Shown one piece after another: positions 1-7,675 of a stretch of DNA of 61,728 nt. The first letter of the stretch is position 1. Every line of letters starts with the position of its first letter. Source of the stretch: Azospirillum endophyticum. Lineage in GTDB: Bacteria > Pseudomonadota > Alphaproteobacteria > Azospirillales > Azospirillaceae. The position numbers and the translations under genes are program-made. The notes under the pieces were generated by a model, which ran no database searches, was not told the DNA's origin, and saw only the letters and a program-made list of their open reading frames with translations. The stretch lies in contig NZ_JAENHM010000072.1 in assembly GCF_016595245.1 (NCBI RefSeq), positions 1 to 61,728 on the forward strand, read 5' to 3'.

Positions 1-409
<409 letters not shown>

Positions 410-489
410 CGCTTTGGTCTTTCGTTCCCGACGTTCCGGACGCACACAATGGCCCGGCCGAGATCGGTTTTCCGTGGCGCGCAGGGGAT

Positions 490-563
490 TGGAGCGGGTG
501 AGGGGAATCGAACCCCCGTCGTAAGCTTGGAAGGCTTCTGCTCTACCATTGAGCTACACCCGC
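490..563 (-). tRNA. tRNA-Gly (anticodon TCC)
   Basis: A 74-nt cloverleaf on the minus strand. The 7-bp acceptor stem GCGGGTG/CACCCGC, D arm with AGCTCAATGGTAGAGC, anticodon loop CTTCCAA and T arm GGTTCGATTCC are all readable, and the 3' CCA is encoded in the DNA. The anticodon TCC reads GGA/GGG glycine codons. It lies 80 bp upstream of tuf and 65 bp downstream of tRNA-Tyr on the same strand. Confidence 0.97.
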
Positions 564-628
564 CCGAGCCATCCCGCCGGCGCGACCGTCCGGGGCAAAC
601 GCGATCACGGACAAGCCGTGGAAAGTAG

Positions 629-714
629 TGGTGGAAGGGGCTGGATTCGAACCAGCGTACGCTAACGCGGGCAGATTTACAGTCTGCTGCCTTTAACCAC
701 TCGGCCACCCTTCC
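629..714 (-). tRNA. tRNA-Tyr (anticodon GTA)
   Basis: An 86-nt class II tRNA on the minus strand with an encoded CCA end. The acceptor stem is GGAAGGG/CCCTTCC, the anticodon loop contains CTGTAAA (anticodon GTA), and an extended variable arm (CCCGCGTTAGCGTACG region) precedes the T arm GGTTCGAATCC. The long variable arm is typical of bacterial tRNA-Tyr. It is the first gene of the apparent tRNA-Tyr/tRNA-Gly/tuf transcription unit. Confidence 0.97.
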
Positions 715-855
715 AGTCCGCGGCTTGGCTGTGCCCGCCGCGGAGTTCGGCAATATGCGAATTTTTCAGACCTTGTCAACACGGGTTAAGCGGTTCACAC
801 CAGAAAAAATTCGGCCGCAGTCCGCGGCAGCCCCCTCCCCTTCTTCGTGGGTATC

Positions 856-1758
856 ATGACGCGCTCCAGACATCCGGCCTCCTCCTCCGCTGCCAACCGC
901 CAGACGGAGCGGGCGGGCGCCAAGCCACAGCAAGCAAACCCGCCGCGGCAGGACCAGGCGGAAGAGGCCGGGCGCGGCCGCCGCGGGTCCGCGAAGGGCG
1001 GCCGCCCCTCGGCCGCGCGCGGCGTGCTGCTCTATGGACTGCATCCGGTGGCAGCCGCCTGGACCAACCCGGAACGGCGCATTCACCGGCTGCTGGCGAC
1101 CGACTCGGGGCGGGCGGCATTGGAGCCGGCGATTGCAGCGGCGCGGACGCAAGGACTGCAACGGCCGGAGGCGACGCCGGTCGACCGGACGGAGCTCGAC
1201 AGGATGCTGCCGGCGGGCGCCGTGCATCAGGGCCTGGTGATCGATACGTCCCCCCTGCCCGAGCTGGGCATCGAGGATCTGTGCAACGAGCTGGCGGCGG
1301 AGCCGTCGGCGGTGATCGTGGCGCTCGACCAGGTGACGGACCCGCACAATGTCGGCGCCATCCTGCGCTCCGCCGCCGCCTTCGGCGCCCGCGCCGTGGT
1401 GGTGACCGAACGCCACGCGCCGGAAACGACCGGCGTGCTCGCCAAAAGCGCATCGGGCGGGCTGGAGGCGGTGCCGCTGATCCGCGTCACCAATCTGGCG
1501 CGGGCGCTGACCGAGTTGCAGCAGAACGGCTTCTGGTCGGTCGGACTGGCCGAATCGGGAGCGTCGACGCTGGCCAAGCTCGACCTGACCGGCAAGACGG
1601 TGCTGGTGATGGGAGCGGAAGGCAGCGGGCTGCGGCGGCTGACGATGGAGCGCTGCGACGCCATCGCCCGACTGCCGACGGGCGGTCCGGTCGGCAGCCT
1701 CAACGTTTCCAACGCCGCCGCGGTGGCGCTGTACGAAGTCGCCCGTCTGCGTGAGTGA
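856..1758 (+). CDS. rlmB: 23S rRNA (guanosine-2'-O-)-methyltransferase RlmB (TrmH/SpoU family)
   Basis: SpoU-family 2'-O-ribose methyltransferase; RlmB methylates a guanosine (G2251 in E. coli numbering) in the peptidyl-transferase loop of 23S rRNA using S-adenosylmethionine. About 300 residues: a disordered basic N-terminus rich in Arg/Ala/Gly, a substrate-binding domain starting near YGLHPVAAAW, then the knotted SPOUT domain. Its three motifs are visible: ALDQVTDPHNVGAILRSAAA (motif 1), VMGAEGSGLRRL (motif 2) and GSLNVSNAAAVALYEVAR (motif 3). I chose the ATG at 856; an in-frame GTG three codons upstream (847) is an alternative. The gene diverges from the tRNA-Tyr group and is followed by tRNA-Thr. 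Confidence 0.93.
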   Translation: MTRSRHPASSSAANRQTERAGAKPQQANPPRQDQAEEAGRGRRGSAKGGRPSAARGVLLYGLHPVAAAWTNPERRIHRLLATDSGRAALEPAIAAARTQGLQRPEATPVDRTELDRMLPAGAVHQGLVIDTSPLPELGIEDLCNELAAEPSAVIVALDQVTDPHNVGAILRSAAAFGARAVVVTERHAPETTGVLAKSASGGLEAVPLIRVTNLARALTELQQNGFWSVGLAESGASTLAKLDLTGKTVLVMGAEGSGLRRLTMERCDAIARLPTGGPVGSLNVSNAAAVALYEVARLRE

Positions 1759-1842
1759 CGCCGGTCGCGGCTCGCCGTTAGCCAAGTGCTTGTTTGCGCG
1801 GAGAAGGGACGCTAAGGTGTGCGTCCGCCGAGCGGCGGGCAC

Positions 1843-1918
1843 GCCGGATTAGCTCAGCTGGTAGAGCAGCTGATTTGTAATCAGAAGGTCACGGGTTCGA
1901 TTCCTGTATCCGGCACCA
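1843..1918 (+). tRNA. tRNA-Thr (anticodon TGT)
   Basis: A 76-nt cloverleaf: acceptor stem GCCGGAT/ATCCGGC, D arm TAGCTCAGCTGGTAGAGCA, anticodon arm CTGATTTGTAATCAG with anticodon TGT, T arm GGGTTCGATTCC and an encoded CCA. It starts 84 bp downstream of rlmB on the same strand. The TGT anticodon reads ACA and related threonine codons. Confidence 0.97.
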
Positions 1919-2115
1919 GCTTTTTCAACGGCTTAGCGTTACCGGCGCTAGGCCGTTTTGCTGTTCGGGCATTGGATCGGCGCCTCCACGCCCCCACCAG
2001 GAACATCCGCGGCATGGATATGGGTCACCGTGGCGTCGGGGAACTTCCGACGGACACCGGCGGTTGGAGGAGGCTTCGGAATGCCCCTCCCAGCAGTTCC
2101 TGCGAAAGGCCGACC

Positions 2116-2379
2116 ATGACCAAGCCCCAGCGTCCCGAGTCGGGCGGCGATACGCCCACCACGCCCAGCGCGGAGGCCAACCGGATGCGCGCGGACATCG
2201 ACCGCGGGCTGACCGGCGACAAGGTTCCGGCGACCGATCCGGCCGCCGCCCCGCTCGGGACCGACGATGAAGCGGCTGGAACCACCCCGCCGCACGGCGT
2301 CTCGCGCGATCCGGTCGTTCCCGGCAATCAGCGCATCCCGCCGGGTCAGAAGAAGGGCGGCGATACGCTGGACACCTGA
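2116..2379 (+). CDS. Small hydrophilic protein of unknown function (87 aa)
   Basis: I do not recognise a family. The product is polar and disorder-prone, starting MTKPQRPESGGDTPTTPS, with one short stretch that may be helical (AEANRMRADIDRGLTGDKV) and a Gly/Pro/Lys-rich end. There is no signal peptide or membrane segment. The ATG at 2116 is preceded by a GAAAGG ribosome-binding sequence at suitable spacing. The gene sits alone between tRNA-Thr and a strong terminator. It resembles in composition the short protein at 5107-5280 (Pro/Thr-rich, with GGxTP-type turns), but I see no clear homology. The coding call rests on start, ribosome binding site and codon pattern only. Confidence 0.55.
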   Translation: MTKPQRPESGGDTPTTPSAEANRMRADIDRGLTGDKVPATDPAAAPLGTDDEAAGTTPPHGVSRDPVVPGNQRIPPGQKKGGDTLDT

Positions 2380-2419
2380 CCGCCTCGCGGTTCGGTCGGT
2401 GCACGCCGTCAGAGCGCCA

Positions 2420-2468
2420 GAAAAGCGAAAGCCCGGCCGGGGAGTCCCCGGCCGGGCTTTCGCTTTTC
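2420..2468. terminator. Strong bidirectional transcription terminator
   Basis: A near-perfect 23-bp inverted repeat with a 3-nt AGT centre; the outer arms GAAAAGCGAAAG and CTTTCGCTTTTC give A/T-rich flanks on both strands. It separates the plus-strand gene ending at 2379 from the minus-strand gene ending at 2503, so it can end transcription from both sides. Confidence 0.85.
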
Positions 2469-2502
2469 GGCATTCCGCCGCCTGCGGCTCGGAGGCCGCG
2501 GC

Positions 2503-3084
2503 TCAGAAATAACGCTCCGGAACGCGGACCACGTCGTCCGGCATCACCGAGGTGGTGATCGGGGCCTTGCGGATCTCCTTCTTGGGATCGCTGCCGCGGG
2601 TGATGAGGATGTAGTCCTCCTTGGCGCGGTAGGTGTAGCCGCCGGCCATCGCCACCGCCGACAGGGCGGTCATGCCGTTGACATACTGGTACTGGCCGGG
2701 ATTGCGCACCTCGCCCAGGATGAAGAAGGGCCGGTGGTTCAGCACCTCGACGCTGACCTTCGGGTCCTTCACGTAGCCGGCCGACAGCCGGGTGGCGATT
2801 TCCTTTTCCAGGTCCCGGGTGTTGCGGTCCTTGGCCGAAACCTCGCCGATCAGCGGCATGGCGACCTTGCCGGTGCCGTCCACGCGGAACTCGCCGGACA
2901 GCTGCTCCTCGCCGAACACGATGACGCGCAAGGCGTCTCCCGGGCCGAGATGGTATTCGCCGATCTGACCGGCGCTGGCGGTCTCCATCGGCGCGTCGTT
3001 GCCGGCACAGCCGACCATGGCAACGGCGAGCGCGGCCAACCCGATCCCCTGGCCCAGCGCACGGATCACATGACGTCGATTCAT
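2503..3084 (-). CDS. Wza-like polysaccharide export lipoprotein
   Basis: Periplasmic/outer-membrane polysaccharide export protein (Poly_export family), which forms or feeds the outer-membrane channel for exopolysaccharide or capsule. 193 residues, short for a full Wza (about 350), so this is the compact type with one export domain and one SLBB-like domain. An N-terminal signal (MNRRHVIRALGQGIGLAALA) ends in MVGCAGN, a likely lipobox. The export domain runs from YHLGPGDALRVIVFGE to about residue 115 (KDPKVSVEVLNHRP), followed by the SLBB-like FFILGEVRNPGQYQYVNGMT. The ATG at 3084 has a GGGAAAGG ribosome binding site. The beta-barrel gene upstream at 3437-4705 on the same strand is its probable partner; no glycosyltransferases are nearby. 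Confidence 0.88.
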   Translation of the reverse strand: MNRRHVIRALGQGIGLAALAVAMVGCAGNDAPMETASAGQIGEYHLGPGDALRVIVFGEEQLSGEFRVDGTGKVAMPLIGEVSAKDRNTRDLEKEIATRLSAGYVKDPKVSVEVLNHRPFFILGEVRNPGQYQYVNGMTALSAVAMAGGYTYRAKEDYILITRGSDPKKEIRKAPITTSVMPDDVVRVPERYF

Positions 3085-3330
3085 CCCAAAAACCTTTCCC
3101 TGGCTGGTGGACGCCTGCCGCAGCGCCGGCTCCGTCTCCGGGGTTCGGCCCGGATGATGGGATGGCCTCATGGAACCGCCCCATCCGCCGGCCGTCCTGC
3201 AGCGACGTCCTTTGGTCACGCACCTGAATTCGGGTGGAGACTAGCAACTCGCAAGCGCTTGGGAAAAAGTGGAGAGGAATTACCGCCTTCGGATCTGTTC
3301 AGTACATCGCGACAGATGACAAAGGTAGGC

Positions 3331-3365
3331 ATAAGAAAAGGGCGCCCGTCATAGGACGGACGCCC
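3331..3365 (-). terminator. Rho-independent terminator of the beta-barrel gene
   Basis: On the minus strand an 11-bp stem (GGGCGTCCGTC / GACGGGCGCCC, one G-T pair) with a 4-nt loop is followed by CTTTTCTTAT. It lies 72 bp beyond the stop of the 3437-4705 gene. Apart from this hairpin and the ribosome binding site of the export gene, I see nothing else in the 352-bp gap 3085-3436; the promoter of the export gene probably lies between 3085 and 3330. Confidence 0.8.
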
Positions 3366-3436
3366 TGGCCTGTTCAGCGGAACCTTTAGGCCGTTCGGCC
3401 GGGACTTTCCCGGACGACCGATCCGAATCCGCCATA

Positions 3437-4705
3437 TTACATCTGCGCGCCGACCCGCAGATAGATCAGGTTGTCGCTGTATTCAGCGGCGCTGAGGTTG
3501 GAATTGCGCTTTTCGTAGGTGTAGCCGCCGGTCAGGTACAGGTAGCGGTTCATCTGATAGGTGCCGCCGACGCTGCCGGTATAGACCTTGTCGTTGCGGT
3601 CATTGCCGTTGAAATCGTCCTGGCGGTATTGCAGCCGGCCGTTCAGCACCAGCGAGCGCAGCAGTTCGTGGTCGACGCCCAGGGCGAACAGGGTGCGGGT
3701 ATAGCTGGAGGCGGTACCGAAGCCGGGGCTGGCGGAGGTTTCGCGCACCTGCCGGCTGGCGGTGGCGCTGATGCCGGTCAGCTGCGTGACCGCCCAGTTC
3801 ACCCGTCCGCCGAAGGACAGGCCGCCGAAGTCCTCCAGCCGCGAATCCTTGTAGTTGCGGACGAGATAGCCGGCGAAGACCTCGCCGGTGATCAGGCCGG
3901 TCAGTTCGGTGGCAAGGCCGCCGACCACCTCGTAGCCGTCCGAGTCGCGGTCGATGCCGGAGGCGTCGCGGTCGTTCTTGTGGCGGCTCCAGGAATAGGT
4001 GCCCTGGACGAAGGCCTCGTAGCCCTCGATGAACTCATAGCCGACGCGGCCGACCGTCGCGTATTCCCAGCGGTCGCGGTCGCCCTGGGGGGCGATGCCG
4101 CCGCCGATCACGTCGACGTCGTCATAGGAGATGTCCTGCGCCGAGCCGGACAGGCGCGCGCGCAGGCGGTTGAAACGCTGGGTATAGCCGGCCTCGCCGC
4201 CGCTGGTGAGGTAGGTCACCGGCTCGGCATAGCCCTGCAGGCTGTTGATGTCGCCGCGGCCTTCGTGGTTGCGGCGGTGGAACAGCCGGCCGTCCAGCGC
4301 GCCGCCCTTGTTCACGTCGAAGCGCCCGTCGGCCTGCACGGCATAGTCCGTGTAGTTCTCGCGATTGTGGTCGCTGTAGCGGCCGGCGTCGGCCGAGGCC
4401 GAGAAGTTCAGCGCGTGGGCCGCGAAGTCCGACTTGATGTCGAGCCGCGGCCGGACCGTCCAGATGACGTCGTCCTCGTGGTCGTCCCGGGTGGCATAGA
4501 CGTTGGTCTCGTAGGTGGCCCCGGCTTCCACCCGCGGCAGGAACAGGAAGGATCCGGCGCGCAGCCCGAGCTGCTCCAGCTCCGGCCGGCGACGCTCCAG
4601 CACGGTTTCGCCACGCTGCAGGTCGTCCTGGGCGGCGGCGGGAAGCGACGTCAGCCCGGTCGAGGCGAGAGCGAGGGCGAGAAGGGAAAAGGTGCTGGTC
4701 TTCAT
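3437..4705 (-). CDS. Outer-membrane beta-barrel protein (BBP2_2-type, exopolysaccharide-associated)
   Basis: Putative outer-membrane beta-barrel of the family seen next to capsule/exopolysaccharide export genes (PF10082-like). 422 residues: a Sec signal peptide (MKTSTFSLLALALAST, cleavage near AAAQD), a short helical linker rich in Arg/Glu, then alternating strands with aromatic-rich turns typical of porin-like barrels, such as YETNVYATRDD, GEVFAGYLVRNYKD and YLYLTGGYTYEKRN, ending in a strand LIYLRVGAQM. The start at 4705 puts the signal peptide at the N-terminus; an upstream in-frame extension has no such feature. Role inferred from family and neighbour: assembly or secretion of a surface polysaccharide with the export lipoprotein downstream. 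Substrate unknown. Confidence 0.8.
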   Translation of the reverse strand: MKTSTFSLLALALASTGLTSLPAAAQDDLQRGETVLERRRPELEQLGLRAGSFLFLPRVEAGATYETNVYATRDDHEDDVIWTVRPRLDIKSDFAAHALNFSASADAGRYSDHNRENYTDYAVQADGRFDVNKGGALDGRLFHRRNHEGRGDINSLQGYAEPVTYLTSGGEAGYTQRFNRLRARLSGSAQDISYDDVDVIGGGIAPQGDRDRWEYATVGRVGYEFIEGYEAFVQGTYSWSRHKNDRDASGIDRDSDGYEVVGGLATELTGLITGEVFAGYLVRNYKDSRLEDFGGLSFGGRVNWAVTQLTGISATASRQVRETSASPGFGTASSYTRTLFALGVDHELLRSLVLNGRLQYRQDDFNGNDRNDKVYTGSVGGTYQMNRYLYLTGGYTYEKRNSNLSAAEYSDNLIYLRVGAQM

Positions 4706-5106
4706 GGAGTCACCGCGCTTGGCTGGGTTCGGTCGGCTCACTGGGCCGGGGGTCCGGCTCCTTGGTGGGACACGTCCGGCCACCGGTGTTCCTGCTGGAC
4801 TTCCAGCATGGGCCGACGCGGACGCATCCTCGGCAAAGACACAACAAACCGTGCTCCGCGCGCAACAGTGAAGCCCGGGCGCCGCCGCTTTTGCCGGGTC
4901 CTGTGGTGTGGACGCAACAAAAGCAGGCGGCTCGGCAAGGGCGGCCGTGGCCGCGACAGGCTTGAATTCCGCGTCCTTTTTGACCGTCCTAAGATGATGG
5001 TAATAGTCCGGCTCGGCAGAACTGGCGATGTCCAATGCTCCCTGTTTGGAACCGGCTGCCCGGCACCGGGTTGTTCATGACGAGTCCCGACCAGGAAAGG
5101 TGCCGT
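4706..5106. other. Intergenic region between divergent genes
   Basis: 401 bp separating the minus-strand beta-barrel gene from the plus-strand small gene at 5107. It must hold both promoters. A locally A/T-richer patch lies around 4976-5006. I see no convincing paired -35/-10 hexamers, no RNA structure and no credible coding sequence. Confidence 0.4.
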
Positions 5107-5280
5107 ATGACACGCCGACTCGACACGCCGCCCCCGCCGCCGTCGACCAAACGCCCACCCGACGCAACCACCCCGCCCTACACGCCGGGCGGCGTGACTC
5201 CCCCCGACGGCGAGGGCGCCGCCAGTCCGAACGAAAAGACCGCTCCTCCCGACAGCTACCCGCCCAAGCGCAAACCCTGA
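5107..5280 (+). CDS. Small proline-rich protein of unknown function (57 aa)
   Basis: Not recognised. A 57-residue, very Pro/Thr-rich peptide (MTRRLDTPPPPPSTKRPPD near the start, PPKRKP at the end) with no predicted secondary structure, signal or membrane segment. The ATG at 5107 follows AGGAAAGG at good spacing, the main support for it being translated. Composition is like that of the 2116-2379 product. It could be an intrinsically disordered small protein or a chance frame in GC-rich DNA. Confidence 0.45.
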   Translation: MTRRLDTPPPPPSTKRPPDATTPPYTPGGVTPPDGEGAASPNEKTAPPDSYPPKRKP

Positions 5281-5648
5281 CGAAGAACAAGGGACGAGAA
5301 GCGGCGGTCGCCGAAGCTCAGCACGGTCCCGCCGTCATGATGCGGTGGGTGGGACCGCCCGAATTCCGACAGAAGCGACGCATGGCTTGTTTTCGGGCTT
5401 GCGGCGCTTCTTTTGTTGCGCTGGCGATGGCGTTCCCATTCCTGTGGCTCTATGACGCATCTGCGAAGGTTGCACTGTGGCGCTTGTCTTTTCTACGCTT
5501 TCCATGAGGAACGCATGATGGACGCATCGGGTGGCAATGGGCGGCAAACGCCCAGTCATCCCTGCCCACGCAACCGGGAGCGGCGGTCCGTGCCCGCCCC
5601 AGCCTTCGCCCCGGACCGAAGGCGGGCACGAACCACGGGCCTGTTGCC
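5281..5648. promoter_or_regulatory. Non-coding leader region with a large palindrome before the MarR gene
   Basis: 368 bp without a gene I would defend. Between 5589 and 5630 is an inverted repeat with perfect 10-bp arms (CGTGCCCGCC / GGCGGGCACG) and a second nested 6-bp pair (CCTTCG / CGAAGG). It ends 18 bp before the start of the MarR-family gene, where an autoregulatory operator or a leader hairpin would lie. A weaker stem (CGGTCCC/GGGACCG) near 5323-5358 could terminate the small gene at 5107. Confidence 0.45.
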
Positions 5649-6089
5649 ATGGACGACTTCGGACGACTGCCTCCCGACGACTACCAGTTGGCCGGCCAGG
5701 TTCACCACCGCCTCCGCCGCGCCCATCAGCGCTCGTCGGCGATCTTCATCGACCAGATCGGCGACTCGCTGCTGACGCCCACCCAATGGGCGGCGCTGGC
5801 CACCCTGCATGCGGAGGGCCCGCTGTCGCAGAACCAGCTCGGCCGGCTGACCTACATGGATCCGGCCACCACCCAGGGCGTGATCCTGCGGCTGGTGGAG
5901 CGCAATCTGGTCGAACGCCAGCCCGACCCGCAGGACCGCCGGCGCACCAGCGTCCGGCTGACGCGGATCGGTCAGGCCCTCGTCGTCGACCTGATGGCGA
6001 ATGCCGCCGCCGCGAACGAACGAACGCTGGCCCCCCTGACCGAGGAAGAGCGGGTGCAGTTCATGGCCCTGCTGGCCCGCCTGATGTAG
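5649..6089 (+). CDS. MarR-family transcriptional regulator
   Basis: Winged-helix DNA-binding regulator, usually a homodimer that represses nearby genes until a small aromatic or lipophilic ligand binds. 146 residues, the normal MarR size. An N-terminal dimerisation helix (YQLAGQVHHRLRRAHQRSSA) is followed by the helix-turn-helix LSQNQLGRLTYMDPATTQGV near residues 60-80 and the wing motif RNLVERQPDPQDRRRTSVRL, including the conserved D-x-R-D/R segment (DPQDRR). C-terminal helices follow. It lies 151 bp upstream of the ABC transporter genes on the same strand, so it may control them; that is inference. A large palindrome (5589-5630) sits just before its start. Confidence 0.92.
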   Translation: MDDFGRLPPDDYQLAGQVHHRLRRAHQRSSAIFIDQIGDSLLTPTQWAALATLHAEGPLSQNQLGRLTYMDPATTQGVILRLVERNLVERQPDPQDRRRTSVRLTRIGQALVVDLMANAAAANERTLAPLTEEERVQFMALLARLM

Positions 6090-6240
6090 GCCGCGATCGC
6101 GGGACAAGCGGGCCGCCGAACGGGAACGCCCCCGATCAGGCGGTGACTTTTGCGCCGGGTTTGCTATGAACGCGATGTGTTGCGTCGCACAGCGACCCGG
6201 ACACGCCGCTGGTCTCTCACGAACCCGGGGTCCCCGCAGG

Positions 6241-7524
6241 ATGAAGCACCGCCACCCGACCGCCTCGCCACTGGCGAAGGCTCTCCGCCCGGCCACTCTG
6301 TTCGCCGCCGTGTCTGTCGCAGTTTCCGTCGCAGCACTCTCCGCCGTCCCGGCTGCGGCCCAATCGGCCAAGCCGCTGGCGACCTTCTCCGGCGCGCCGG
6401 TCCGGGTGGGCGAGATCAACAGCTACACCGGCCTGCCCGCCTTCACCATTCCCTACCGCCAGGGCTGGCAGCTGGCGCTGGAGGAGATCAACGCCCAGGG
6501 CGGCGTGATCGGCTGCTGCGAGCTGCAGGTCGTCTCGCGCGACGACGCCGGCAAGCCCGACGACGCCGTCCGCGTCGCGCAGGAGCTGGTGACGAACGAG
6601 GCGGTGGACGTGCTGGCCGGCACCTATTTCTCCCACATCGGGCTGGCCGTCGCCGATTTCGCCGCACGCAACAAGGTGCCCTTCGTCGCCGCCGAGCCGC
6701 TGACCGACGCCATCACCTGGTCCAAGGGCAACCGCTACACCTTCCGCCTGCGCCCCAGCACCTACATGCAGGCGGCCATGCTGGTCGAGGAGGCGGCGAA
6801 GCTGCCGGCCAAGCGCTGGGCCACCGTCGCCCCCAACTACGAATACGGCCAGTCGGCGGTGGCGTGGTTCAAGCAGCTGCTGAAGGAAAAGCGCCCGGAC
6901 GTCGAGTTCGTCGCCGAGCAATGGCCGGTGCAGGGCAAGCTGGAGGCCGGACCGACGGTGCAGGCCCTGGCCGCCGCCAAGCCCGACGCCATCTTCAACG
7001 TCACTTTCGGCGCGGACCTCGCGAAATTCGTGCGCGAGGGCGAGGGGCGCGGCCTGTTCCGCAACCGCAAGGTCGTCAGCCTGCTGACCGGCGAGCCGGA
7101 ATATCTGGAGCCGATGAAGGACGAGGCGCCGGAAGGCTGGATCGTCACCGGCTATCCCTGGGACCAGATCGACACCCCCGCCCACAAGGCCTTCGTCGCC
7201 GCCTATACCGCGCGCTTCAAGGAGTCGCCCAAGGCGGGTTCCATCGTCGGCTACATCACCATGAAGGCGGTCGCCGCCGCCATCACCAAGGCCAAATCGG
7301 CCAATTCCGAACCGATCGTCGATGCGCTGGCCGGCCTGACCATCGACAGCCCGGTCGGCCCGGTGACCTTCCGGGCGTCCGACCATCAGGCGACCATGGG
7401 CGCCTATGTCGGCACCACCACGGTCAAGGACGGGCGCGGCACCATGAAGGACTGGCGCTACGCCGACGGCGCCAACTACCTGCCGTCGGACGACGCGGCG
7501 CGCAAGATGCGGCCGGCGGAGTGA
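6241..7524 (+). CDS. ABC transporter substrate-binding protein (branched-chain amino acid / LivJ type)
   Basis: Periplasmic type I binding protein of the Leu/Ile/Val-binding family (Peripla_BP_6), delivering substrate to the permease and ATPases encoded downstream. 427 residues. A signal peptide with a basic start and two hydrophobic blocks (FAAVSVAVSVAALSA) ends near AAAQSAK. Family hallmarks: VRVGEINSYTGLPAFTIPYR, LALEEINAQGGV, VVSRDDAGKPDDAVRVAQEL, the hinge region WATVAPNYEYGQSAV and EPEYLEPM. Start chosen at the ATG 6241, which places the signal peptide first; an in-frame ATG at 6166 would add an unlikely 25-residue tail. Ligand cannot be assigned: amide, urea, aromatic and amino-acid binders share this fold. 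Confidence 0.9.
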   Translation: MKHRHPTASPLAKALRPATLFAAVSVAVSVAALSAVPAAAQSAKPLATFSGAPVRVGEINSYTGLPAFTIPYRQGWQLALEEINAQGGVIGCCELQVVSRDDAGKPDDAVRVAQELVTNEAVDVLAGTYFSHIGLAVADFAARNKVPFVAAEPLTDAITWSKGNRYTFRLRPSTYMQAAMLVEEAAKLPAKRWATVAPNYEYGQSAVAWFKQLLKEKRPDVEFVAEQWPVQGKLEAGPTVQALAAAKPDAIFNVTFGADLAKFVREGEGRGLFRNRKVVSLLTGEPEYLEPMKDEAPEGWIVTGYPWDQIDTPAHKAFVAAYTARFKESPKAGSIVGYITMKAVAAAITKAKSANSEPIVDALAGLTIDSPVGPVTFRASDHQATMGAYVGTTTVKDGRGTMKDWRYADGANYLPSDDAARKMRPAE

Positions 7525-7541
7525 CGTTGCAGGCTTCGATT

Positions 7542-7647
7542 GCCCCCACCTAACCTCCCCCGCTGGGCGGGGGAGGGACTACCGCTTCCCTCCCAGTTCA
7601 GTACCAATTCCCTCCCCCGCCCAGCAGGGGAGGGTTAGGGTGGGGGC
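7542..7647. repeat. Dispersed intergenic inverted repeat, copy 1
   Basis: A 106-nt element with complementary ends (GCCCCCACCTAACCTCCCC and GGGGAGGGTTAGGGTGGGGG, nearly matching) and internal smaller hairpins (CCCGCTGGGCGGG region). A second copy of the same family is at 40281-40388 and a related one at 61558-61708. It lies between the binding-protein gene and the permease gene and reaches past an in-frame GTG upstream of the permease start. It may attenuate transcription so that the binding protein is made in excess. Confidence 0.8.
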
Positions 7648-7675
7648 AAAAGTCAGCACCGAGACGACCCGCCCC

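Noticed and set aside
3629..5080. 483-codon open frame opposite the beta-barrel gene
   Set aside because: Composition-driven frame; the minus strand has a signal peptide and barrel strands.
5382..5507. Possible 41-residue hydrophobic peptide before the MarR gene
   Set aside because: A hydrophobic helix is present, but there is no good ribosome binding site and no terminator; not enough support.
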